Below are positions 30,767-37,832 of a DNA stretch of 37,832 nucleotides, in pieces (the first letter of the stretch is position 1; the number at the start of each line of letters is the position of its first letter). The notes beneath the pieces were generated by a model. The model searched no databases, had not been told where the DNA came from, and worked only from the letters and a program-made list of their open reading frames with translations. Made by a program: the position numbers and the translations under genes. Source of the stretch: Gammaproteobacteria bacterium (GTDB taxonomy: Bacteria; Pseudomonadota; Gammaproteobacteria; DSM-16500); the NCBI GenBank assembly GCA_013286085.1, contig JABDGK010000019.1, positions 1-37,832 of the forward strand. Direction: 5' to 3'.

Positions 30767-32113
30767 CTATTTTGCTTCGAAGCTTAATTGAATTTCCTCT
30801 AGCGAGCGCGCCTTCGTCTCTGGCAAGAAAAACAAAGCCACTAAAAAATAAACTGCGGTAAATAAAGCAAATAACCAATACGTCTGACTCATACCAATAA
30901 AATTCACCAACGGTAAAAAATACACCGACAACACGGTGGCTGCCAATGAATTAAAAAACAAGCAAAAAGCAATGCCTTTACCGCGAATTTTAGTTGGAAA
31001 CAATTCTGAAATAGCTAACCACACCACCACACCCGGTCCAATCGCAAAAAATACAATAAACGAAAACAAACCAGCCAAAGCCAATACACCAGAATACGAG
31101 GAATCAATAAAGAAATGTGTCACCATCCCTAAATAAATTTCAGATAACATAACACCTAATACACCTATCAATAATAAAGGGCGTCGACCTAACGAATCAA
31201 TCAACGTAATTGCAATGAGAGTAAAAATAAAATTTAAAGCACCAATACCCACAGATCCCAACATAGTGACTTCATTAGAACTCATCCCAGCATTTTTTAA
31301 AATCAACGGTGCATATTGCAAAAATGAGTTAATCCCCGTTAATTGATTAAAAATAGCAATTAGCACCGCAACAAACGCAGGCCCTAAAAATCGCCGTGAA
31401 AAAAAATCCCGCCAAGCTCCCTGAGACTGATGCAGACTTGCAGAAATAGCCTGCATTTCATGCTCTACTTCTTGTTGAGTATGCCGAATTTTACCGAGAA
31501 TATGCCGCGCTTTTTCAGCCTGGTGCTGCGTAAGCAACCAACGCGGTGTTTCAGGCAACAATAAAATTCCGATCAATAATATCACTGATGGAATGAGTAA
31601 AATAGCAAACATACCACGCCAATTTCCAGTGGGCGTAAAAATCAAATCCACAAAATAGGCCAGCACAATACCAAATGTCAGCAACAATTGAAAAAAAGTA
31701 ATATATTTTCCGCGATCCTTACTGGGTACTATTTCACTGACATACAGTGGCACCGCGACAGCCACCATACCAACAGCCGTACCTAGTAATAAACGTGCGC
31801 TGAAAATCATGAAAAAAGTTTTTGCTAACAATACCAAGACAATACCAATAATAGAAACCAGCGCCGAAAGTGCAATTAAAAAACGTCGACCGCAATAATC
31901 ACCAATAGGACCCGCAAATAAAGTACCAAATAATCCACCACCCAACACAGCGCCCACAATCCAACCAATTTGCTGATCTGTCATCGGAATACTAGTTTTG
32001 ATGAACAACAATGCGCCTGAAATCACACCCATATCATAGCCGTAAAGAATTCCACCGACACTGACGAGGCCTGCAATCCACAGCAAAAAAGTATTTTGTT
32101 TTTGTTTAATCAT
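30767..32113 (-). CDS. Sugar-porter MFS transporter
   Basis: A 12-segment transporter of 448 residues from the ATG at 32113. An in-frame upstream start at 32179 would read through the long inverted repeat and is unlikely. Sugar-porter motifs are present: GYDMGVISGA in segment 1, a DYCGRRF loop, the PETPRWLL motif after segment 6, a QLTGINSFLQYAP stretch in segment 7, DSLGRRPLL and the final PETKARSLEEI. It should import a sugar or polyol with protons (XylE/GalP/IolT type). The substrate cannot be read from the sequence. Confidence 0.9.
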   Translation of the reverse strand: MIKQKQNTFLLWIAGLVSVGGILYGYDMGVISGALLFIKTSIPMTDQQIGWIVGAVLGGGLFGTLFAGPIGDYCGRRFLIALSALVSIIGIVLVLLAKTFFMIFSARLLLGTAVGMVAVAVPLYVSEIVPSKDRGKYITFFQLLLTFGIVLAYFVDLIFTPTGNWRGMFAILLIPSVILLIGILLLPETPRWLLTQHQAEKARHILGKIRHTQQEVEHEMQAISASLHQSQGAWRDFFSRRFLGPAFVAVLIAIFNQLTGINSFLQYAPLILKNAGMSSNEVTMLGSVGIGALNFIFTLIAITLIDSLGRRPLLLIGVLGVMLSEIYLGMVTHFFIDSSYSGVLALAGLFSFIVFFAIGPGVVVWLAISELFPTKIRGKGIAFCLFFNSLAATVLSVYFLPLVNFIGMSQTYWLFALFTAVYFLVALFFLPETKARSLEEIQLSFEAK

Positions 32114-32125
32114 TTTTGAAATCTC

Positions 32126-32213
32126 AAAGTAGCCCGTATGCAGCGAAGCGTAATACGGGTTTGGGTGGCAACATACCATCCCGTATTACGCTTCGCTGCA
32201 TACGGGCTACTTT
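32126..32213. repeat. Long perfect inverted repeat
   Basis: The arms at 32126-32159 and 32180-32213 are 34 bases long and perfectly complementary, around a 20-base loop. They include CCCGTATTACGCTTCGCTGC. The element lies between the Sel1 gene's stop and the MFS start, both on the minus strand, and can act as the terminator of the Sel1 gene. Similar sequences are dispersed repeats in many gammaproteobacteria, so it may be a small mobile (MITE- or REP-like) element. Confidence 0.85.
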
Positions 32214-33611
32214 TTAATGCTTCGCTGAATATTTAGTGTAATACACTTTCGCGAGTTCTTTTGCAGAGTTCAGCGCATCCGGATTCATAATTTTCAGCAT
32301 GGTATTGAGCGCTGCAACCGCCATATCGCGCACCTGCTGATTACTGGATGTTGCCGCTAAACTGAGCCAAACATAGGCCATTTTATCGTCTTGCGCAACA
32401 CCCACACCATTCGCATACATCGCCGCAAGCGCTAACTGCGCTGTATCAATACCTTGTTTAGCAGCCAGTTCATACCATTTAGCAGCAGTCGCTTGATCAG
32501 GCAACACACCCAAACCTTGCTGATAAAACAACCCCGTCATGTATTGCGCTTTTGCGGAACCTTGGTTTGCAGCGCCTTCATACCAAACAGCCGCTTTTTG
32601 ATCGTCTTTTTCAACACCTTCGCCATTATGATACAAGGTTGCAGCGGCAAACTGCGCATCCATCAATCCTTGGTCTGCTGCTTTACTATAAAGCTCAACA
32701 GCTTGCGCTAAATTTTGTGTTTGACCAATGCCATTGTAAACAAGATAGCCTTGAAAATACTCCGCGCGCGCTAATCCTTGATCGGCTGCTTTTGCAATCC
32801 AAGTAACTGCATTCTTAGAGTCACTGGCTGTCCCCCAGCCATTGTAATACATAATACCCAGATTATATTCTGCCACAGCCAAGTTTTGATTGGCTGCTGT
32901 TGTAAAATAATCGAATGCTTTTTTCTTATCGACGGGTATATTGTTTAAGCCTAACGCATAAATCAAGCCTAACATAGACTGGCATTTTGCCGAGACTTTC
33001 TCACCTTTTTTAAAATACAATAAGGCTTTATCAAAATCTTTCGTAGCACCCTGCCCCATATAATACATATAGCCCAAATTATAAATAGCTTGCGGCATAC
33101 TAAGATCCGCCGCTTTTTGATAAAATTGTTTTGCTAACTCTTTATTAACAGGAACACCCGTCCCAGAATCATTCATATACCCCATCATGTACAAGCCGTC
33201 AGGATTATTCTGAAGAGCTGCTTGTTTAAAATAAGGTAGTGCGGTGCCGATACCCACCCCATTAAAAGATAAGGCCCCCAACGCATAATCTGCAGCAGGC
33301 AATACTTGCTGTCTTGCCTTCAAATACCATGCTGTCGCGCTTTGATCATCTTTCTCTATGCCATAACCGTGCTGGTACATATAACCCACTTGATATTGGG
33401 CAACCTTGTTACCTTTATCAGCCAGGGCTTTATATAAGGGGAAGGCTTTATCGTATTCTTTATTTTTTAGTTTTTGATCCGCATCCTGCAGTTTTTGTTG
33501 TGTTGCTTTATCATGAAAGTACTGCAATGAGTCTGCCGCTTCATCAGCCAATGCCAAGCTGCTTATACTTATCAGACTAAGTGCAGTTGCCAGGCAAATA
33601 ATTTTTTTCAT
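32214..33611 (-). CDS. Exported Sel1-repeat protein
   Basis: A protein of 465 residues with a signal peptide ending near residue 22 (SLALAD), followed by about ten Sel1-like repeats of 36 residues from about 60 to 420. Repeat motifs such as AQYQVGYMYQHGYGIEKD, ALYNLGYMYYMGQG and ADQGLARAEYFQGYL are regular. The fold is an alpha-alpha superhelix used for protein contacts. In Legionella, Sel1 proteins such as EnhC and LpnE affect host entry or intracellular growth, but the role here is unknown. Confidence 0.9.
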   Translation of the reverse strand: MKKIICLATALSLISISSLALADEAADSLQYFHDKATQQKLQDADQKLKNKEYDKAFPLYKALADKGNKVAQYQVGYMYQHGYGIEKDDQSATAWYLKARQQVLPAADYALGALSFNGVGIGTALPYFKQAALQNNPDGLYMMGYMNDSGTGVPVNKELAKQFYQKAADLSMPQAIYNLGYMYYMGQGATKDFDKALLYFKKGEKVSAKCQSMLGLIYALGLNNIPVDKKKAFDYFTTAANQNLAVAEYNLGIMYYNGWGTASDSKNAVTWIAKAADQGLARAEYFQGYLVYNGIGQTQNLAQAVELYSKAADQGLMDAQFAAATLYHNGEGVEKDDQKAAVWYEGAANQGSAKAQYMTGLFYQQGLGVLPDQATAAKWYELAAKQGIDTAQLALAAMYANGVGVAQDDKMAYVWLSLAATSSNQQVRDMAVAALNTMLKIMNPDALNSAKELAKVYYTKYSAKH

Positions 33612-33635
33612 TTTTGAAACTCCTTTTTCAAAAAG

Positions 33636-34862
33636 TTATACTTGATCTATCGCTCCACTGGTTTCCTGTTCGGCTTCCGCTAAAACATGCTTCATTGCCA
33701 TTAACACAACATCCAACTGTTCTTTGGTAATGACTAAGGGTGGCGCTAATCGAATCACTGTACCGTGCGTTTCTTTGGTTAACACACCTTGTTTTAATAA
33801 TTTCAAACAAAGCGTTCGGGCTGAATAACGGGGATGAATTTCGACACCAATCATTAACCCTTTACCGCGCACGTCTGTAATTAAAGGCGATTTTAACTCT
33901 TTTAGTCGTTGTAATAAATACTCACCTAACTCAGCAGAGCGAGTAATTAAGTTATCTTCGATTAACACATCTATCGCAGCCAGACCAACCGCTGCGGCTA
34001 ATGGGTTTCCGCCAAAAGTACTGCCATGATCGCCTGGAGTAAAAACATCCATAACATCTTTTCGTGATAAGAATAGCGACACTGGCAACAATCCACCGCC
34101 CAATGCTTTACCTAAAACTAACCCGTCGGGTTTAACATTATCGTGTTGAGACGCCAATAATTTTCCTGTACGCCCTAATCCAGTTTGTATTTCGTCACAA
34201 ATTAATAATACGTTATGTTTCTTACAAATCTCGGCACAGGCTTTTAGATAACCCGGTGGTGGCACCATAATACCACTTTCACCTTGAATGGGCTCAACCA
34301 GGAATGCGGCTGTATTCGGCGTAATAGCGCGCTCTAACTCAGCTGCATCACCATAAGCAATTTGTTTAAATCCAGGTGGGAATGGACCAAAGCCCGAGCG
34401 ATATTGCTGCTCTGACGACATACCCACTATCGCAATGGTGCGGCCATGAAAGTTACCGTGACAAACAATGATTTCCGCTTGATCTTGTGACACACCTTTT
34501 ACCGTATAAGCCCATTTACGTGCTGCTTTTAATGCGGTTTCGACTGCTTCTGCACCCGTATTCATTGGCAAGGCTTTCTCTTGGCCAGTTAACTCACAAA
34601 TACGCTGTAGAAACACCCCTAATTTATCCGTATAAAACGCTCGCGATACCACCGCTAATGTCTGCGCCTGCTCGGTAAGCACACGAACCAAGCGTGGATG
34701 ACAATGCCCATGACTAACGGCAGAATAGGCGCTCATCATATCAATATAGCGATTATTGGCATCATCCCAGACATAAACACCCTCACCGCGTGTTAAAACA
34801 ACAGGCAAAGGTTGATAGTTTTGCGCTCCATACATACGTTCACATTCTATAATCTTATTCAT
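33636..34862 (-). CDS. rocD: Ornithine--oxo-acid aminotransferase
   Basis: A class III PLP aminotransferase of 408 residues. It converts ornithine and 2-oxoglutarate to glutamate semialdehyde and glutamate, which links arginine breakdown to proline and glutamate. Motifs are PVVLTRGEGVYVWD and SAYSAVSHGHCHP near the start, MNTGAEAVETALKAARKWAY, an ICDEIQTGLGRTGK block with Asp223, and LGKALGGG with the PLP Lys252. A related acetylornithine-type enzyme is less likely given the SAYSAVSHGH pattern. Confidence 0.92.
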   Translation of the reverse strand: MNKIIECERMYGAQNYQPLPVVLTRGEGVYVWDDANNRYIDMMSAYSAVSHGHCHPRLVRVLTEQAQTLAVVSRAFYTDKLGVFLQRICELTGQEKALPMNTGAEAVETALKAARKWAYTVKGVSQDQAEIIVCHGNFHGRTIAIVGMSSEQQYRSGFGPFPPGFKQIAYGDAAELERAITPNTAAFLVEPIQGESGIMVPPPGYLKACAEICKKHNVLLICDEIQTGLGRTGKLLASQHDNVKPDGLVLGKALGGGLLPVSLFLSRKDVMDVFTPGDHGSTFGGNPLAAAVGLAAIDVLIEDNLITRSAELGEYLLQRLKELKSPLITDVRGKGLMIGVEIHPRYSARTLCLKLLKQGVLTKETHGTVIRLAPPLVITKEQLDVVLMAMKHVLAEAEQETSGAIDQV

Positions 34863-35178
34863 GCACGACTACATCCCTTAGTATGATCGAGATACATATA
34901 TAACGCCTTAATAGAATCAGAACAAGCCATTTATAGGGGGAATTTTATGAAAAACGCGACATAAAAAAAGTGCTTTGAAAGTCATGTCTCAGTAGGACCC
35001 ATTTGTGCAAGGGTGGAAACGTGTGTGACACTTTAGGCTTTCCCAAAATTCCAGGACCTGCTCACCATGTCACAAGTCGGCTTCCTATCTATTTCATTGT
35101 CGGGTTCCGGACGATCACTTTCGAAAACACTCATTATAAGTATAGAAAGGATTTGTCCATTTTCAAGCCCAATTAGCC

Positions 35179-35201
35179 TCAAAAAATCAATCTAGTTGAT
35201 T
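35179..35201 (-). terminator. Possible weak terminator of oxyR
   Basis: On the minus strand AATCAA pairs with TTGATT around a five-base loop, followed by a T tract. The stem is only six AT-rich pairs. The interval 34863-35233 otherwise holds no gene or repeat that I can support. Confidence 0.3.
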
Positions 35202-35233
35202 ATACTTGTATTGTTTTTTAAAGAAATTTAGGG

Positions 35234-36163
35234 CTATTTTTCTGCCCCAGGCAATGCACAAGAAGAGATAGCTTTTAGCATCATTTCAATAGCTTTTTTG
35301 CGTGGATAGGTCTTGCGCCAAGCTAATGCAACTGCCCGACTGGGCGCATCACCTCGCAAAGGCCGCAACGTAATAAACTTGTCTCGATAAGGGCAAAGAT
35401 CCGTACTAGCGGCTGTCATCGGTAAAATCGTTATTCCCATGCCAGATGCCACCATGTGCCGCACAGTTTCCAATGAACTCCCCTCCACCGTACGCCAATT
35501 GTGTTCATCCTGGGATTTGACTGCCGTAAAACACGCAGGACAAGAAGAAATAACTTGCTCACGAAAACAATGTCGCTCTTCAAGCAATAACATATTATAT
35601 TTTATTAACTCTTTTTCACCGATCGTTTTGAAACGTGTTAAAGGATGATCCTCTGGCATTAACACCACAAATGCTTCTTCATACAATAATTCAGTTACCA
35701 CACCTGGCTCCGTGAATGGTAATGAAATAATAATCGCATCCACATCACCGCTACGTAATTTTTCTCGCAAATTGGTAGTAAAATCTTCGCGAATTTCAAG
35801 CGGCATCGTTGGCGCCAGTCGACTGAGCTCTTTGATTAACGGCGGTAAAATATAAGGCCCCACCGTATAAATCACACCTAACTTAAAGGTTCCTAGCAAT
35901 TGATCTTTATCCGATTGCGCAACGTGCTTTAACAACTCAGCTTCTTCTAAGACACGTCTCGCTTGCTCTATGACTTTGGTACCAATGGGTGTGACGCGAA
36001 CATCATTTTTATTCCGCTCAAATAGAATAATGCCTAGACTGTCTTCGAGTTTTTTAACAGCGACACTCAAGGTCGGTTGACTGACAAAACAAGCTGCTGA
36101 AGCCCTGCCGAAATGTTTCTCACGGGCTAATGTCACAATAAAACGTAATTCTTGAAGAGTCAT
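35234..36163 (-). CDS. oxyR: OxyR-type LysR regulator
   Basis: A protein of 309 residues: a LysR helix-turn-helix at about 1-60 (HFGRASAACFVSQPTLSVAVKKLE) and a substrate-like domain at about 90-300. The OxyR redox pair is present as Cys199 and Cys208 in RHCFREQVISSC, with the same numbering and spacing as in E. coli. It senses hydrogen peroxide by forming a disulfide and activates antioxidant genes. No catalase or peroxiredoxin gene is in the window. Confidence 0.92.
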   Translation of the reverse strand: MTLQELRFIVTLAREKHFGRASAACFVSQPTLSVAVKKLEDSLGIILFERNKNDVRVTPIGTKVIEQARRVLEEAELLKHVAQSDKDQLLGTFKLGVIYTVGPYILPPLIKELSRLAPTMPLEIREDFTTNLREKLRSGDVDAIIISLPFTEPGVVTELLYEEAFVVLMPEDHPLTRFKTIGEKELIKYNMLLLEERHCFREQVISSCPACFTAVKSQDEHNWRTVEGSSLETVRHMVASGMGITILPMTAASTDLCPYRDKFITLRPLRGDAPSRAVALAWRKTYPRKKAIEMMLKAISSCALPGAEK

Positions 36164-36251
36164 GCATCACCATAAATAAAATCTATTGATTTCAGTATAT
36201 CAATAAATTTTAAGGATGGTAAGCAATATAACCAAGTGCATCTAGGACGTA

Positions 36252-36485
36252 TTATTTAGCTTTTCTCACCGGTAATAGATATTGCACTTGATCTCCTGGT
36301 TTAGCCTGTTGCTCCATTGCTCGATACTCCCGTTGCCACAAAACAGCGCCTAGATATCCAGCTCTCCCATCATCAAAAATCGCTTGCCTTGCGTTTATTT
36401 TATCGAGTTGATTAATTTCCTGACGAAGCTTTTGATTTTGTATTATTTGCCGTTTTGAAAATAAACCATGCCTGCCATTACTCAT
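36252..36485 (-). CDS. Small unknown protein
   Basis: A basic protein of 77 residues with a helical first half (KRQIIQNQKLRQEINQLDKINARQ, coiled-coil-like), then GRAGYLGAVLWQREYRAM and a short GDQVQYLLP strand. No signal peptide or membrane segment is visible. I do not recognise the family. It lies between oxyR and yciO on the same strand, with about 90 bases on each side. Confidence 0.55.
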   Translation of the reverse strand: MSNGRHGLFSKRQIIQNQKLRQEINQLDKINARQAIFDDGRAGYLGAVLWQREYRAMEQQAKPGDQVQYLLPVRKAK

Positions 36486-36578
36486 AAGTCACCCATCCCT
36501 GTTCATTGAAAGCATACAAAATAGTTTCGAAAATATTACAGATAAAAACAAAAAACACGTTAAAAATATACCATAAAT

Positions 36579-37199
36579 TTACTTAAATGCACTATAATCA
36601 CCTTTCCCTGCTCGCAATACATTTAATTGCCCATCTACAAGCTCCACCACCGTTGTTGGCGTTACTCCACAAGGACCACCATCAATCACTAAATCTACTT
36701 GCTTTTGCATAGTTTCAAAAATCTCTCGCGCATCCACAAACGGAAATTCTTGATCCGGCAACACTAATGAAACACTCATTAGTGGCTCATGTAATTCTTC
36801 TAATAAGGCTTGCACTATTTTGCTATCTGGCACACGCAAACCAATGGTATGTCGTTTTGGATGTAACAAACGCCGCGGCACTTCACGCGTCGCATTCAGA
36901 ATAAACGTATAAGGGCCAGGCGTATGCGCTTTTAGCAAACGAAAAGAAGGGTTATCAATAATCGCATAAGTCGATAATTCAGAAAGATCTCGACAAACCA
37001 GCGTGAAATTATGTTTTTCATCTAATTTACGAATTTGGCGAATACGTTCCAACCCGTCTTTATTCGCCAACTGACACCCCAGTGCATAAGACGAATCTGT
37101 TGGGTACACAATGACACCACCGTCTTGCACGATTTTAGCGGCTTGCTTAATTAAGCGCGCTTGTGGATCTTCAGGATGAATAATAAAAAATTGGCCCAT
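36579..37199 (-). CDS. yciO: YciO-type Sua5/YrdC family protein
   Basis: A protein of 206 residues from ATG 37199; the GTG six bases earlier is less likely. It has the YrdC-like nucleotide-binding domain: VIVYPTDSSYALGCQL near residue 30, RKLDEKHNFTLVCRDLSELSTY, TPGPYTFILNA and a DGGPCGVTPTTVVEL block near residue 175. YrdC relatives make threonylcarbamoyl-AMP for the t6A tRNA base. The YciO branch has a related but less certain role. It is divergent from rlmD. Confidence 0.88.
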   Translation of the reverse strand: MGQFFIIHPEDPQARLIKQAAKIVQDGGVIVYPTDSSYALGCQLANKDGLERIRQIRKLDEKHNFTLVCRDLSELSTYAIIDNPSFRLLKAHTPGPYTFILNATREVPRRLLHPKRHTIGLRVPDSKIVQALLEELHEPLMSVSLVLPDQEFPFVDAREIFETMQKQVDLVIDGGPCGVTPTTVVELVDGQLNVLRAGKGDYSAFK

Positions 37200-37256
37200 A
37201 ACCACGTTCCCTGTCTATAATACGCATCTTTTTCCAACAGATTATTAAATAACACT

Positions 37257-37832
37257 ATGCGACATAAAACAAGACAAGTTAACACATCTAACACCTTGAT
37301 TTCAGCTACAATCACAGGCTTAAGCCATGATGGGCGCGGAATCACGACAATGGAGGATGGTAAAACCACCTTCGTTAGTGGTGCTTTACCAACTGAAAAA
37401 GTGACCTTCAAACTAACGAAAAGACACTCACGCTATAACGAAGGTGAAGTCATCGACATCCTAGAGCCTGCATCGACCAGAACAATGGCTGATTGTCCAC
37501 ACTTCGGTATCTGTGGCGGCTGCAGCTTACAGCACATGACGATGGCAGCACAGATTCAGCTAAAACAAACTATTTTGTTAGAACAACTCAAACATTTTGG
37601 TCATGTCACACCCGAAACCATATTACCACCCATTTCTGCGAACCACTGGGGATACAGACGCAAAGCCAGACTGGGTGTGCGCTATGTTCACAAAAAAGAA
37701 AAACTGTTGATTGGCTTTCGTGAGAAATCCAGTAGTTTTTTAGCAGACATTGATACTTGCCTGATCTTAGATCCACGTGTTGGACAACGCTTACCTGACA
37801 TACACAACATGGTTAGCGAACTCACGCAATTC
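37257..37832 (+). CDS. rlmD: 23S rRNA (uracil-5-)-methyltransferase RlmD, 5' part
   Basis: The frame from ATG 37257 is open to the right edge (192 codons), so the gene is cut off. It has a TRAM domain at about residues 12-72 (SATITGLSHDGRGITT) and a four-cysteine iron-sulfur site: Cys80, Cys86, Cys89 (CPHFGICGGC) and Cys168. The methyltransferase domain would lie beyond the window. RlmD methylates U1939 of 23S rRNA. Confidence 0.9.
   Translation, partial: MRHKTRQVNTSNTLISATITGLSHDGRGITTMEDGKTTFVSGALPTEKVTFKLTKRHSRYNEGEVIDILEPASTRTMADCPHFGICGGCSLQHMTMAAQIQLKQTILLEQLKHFGHVTPETILPPISANHWGYRRKARLGVRYVHKKEKLLIGFREKSSSFLADIDTCLILDPRVGQRLPDIHNMVSELTQF

Noticed and set aside
34863-35233. Possible gene remnant between rocD and oxyR
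   Set aside because: No frame of useful length or recognisable motif is present; only a weak hairpin near 35179-35201 is seen.
36252-36485. FtsB-like or other named coiled-coil division protein
   Set aside because: It has no membrane segment, and no family motif is visible beyond a short helix.
1-37832. CRISPR array or insertion sequence
   Set aside because: I found no regularly spaced repeats and no transposase-like frame.

Overview
The window looks like a stretch of an AT-rich gammaproteobacterial chromosome, most likely from the Legionellales or a related intracellular lineage. The clues are a eukaryote-like sphingosine-1-phosphate lyase of the kind known from Legionella (LegS2), a Sel1-repeat protein, and ordinary gammaproteobacterial housekeeping genes (folD, oxyR, yciO, rlmD). 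The lineage is inferred from gene content only.

Bases 1-18109 carry the transfer module of an integrative and conjugative element (ICE) with an MPF_G / GI-type type IV secretion system. A small operon comes first: a partial unknown gene, then a phage Q-like antiterminator gene. It is followed by a strong sigma70-type promoter with a perfect palindrome in its spacer, and then at once by an intrinsic terminator. Behind that terminator lie about twenty tightly packed genes: PilL-like, TIGR03759, TIGR03747, RAQPRD, TIGR03758, TIGR03745 (pilin-like), TIGR03750 (VirB3-like), TIGR03746 (VirB8-like), TIGR03749 (VirB9/TraK-like), TIGR03752 (VirB10/TraB-like), an unrelated GGVG-repeat protein, the TIGR03751 lipoprotein, the TraC/VirB4 ATPase, TIGR03756, TIGR03755, TraG, a convergent small gene, a membrane protein, the TraD coupling protein and a VirB1-like transglycosylase. 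Relaxase, partition and replication genes are not in the window.

Bases 18110-22232 are an ICE maintenance region of small genes: ssb, a DUF3577/STY4534-like protein, a coiled-coil membrane protein, a RadC-family JAMM protein, a 60-residue unknown, a DUF6876 protein, a 65-residue unknown and a tyrosine recombinase. Four of these units (ssb, DUF3577-like, radC, DUF6876) share a tandem-hairpin leader. Its second hairpin hides the Shine-Dalgarno site, and the anti-Shine-Dalgarno strand can instead pair with the first hairpin. The recombinase gene has a looser version of the same layout.

Bases 22246-26934 hold accessory or chromosomal genes: a membrane metalloprotease-like protein, a membrane protein, an HU-like protein, a DUF2905 protein, a GAF-GGDEF-EAL protein whose GGDEF domain is degenerate, and an AlpA-like regulator. 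The last lies at the 3' side of a tRNA-Lys gene, which is a typical attachment site. Bases 26935-37832 are chromosomal: a tRNA cluster (Lys, His, Arg, Pro), folD, a small unknown gene, the sphingosine-1-phosphate lyase, a sugar-porter MFS transporter, a Sel1 protein, ornithine aminotransferase, OxyR, a small unknown gene, a YciO/Sua5-type protein, and the 5' part of rlmD, which runs off the right edge.

The main points of interest are the likely Q-type antitermination control of the conjugation operon, and the repeated switch-like leaders of the maintenance genes.
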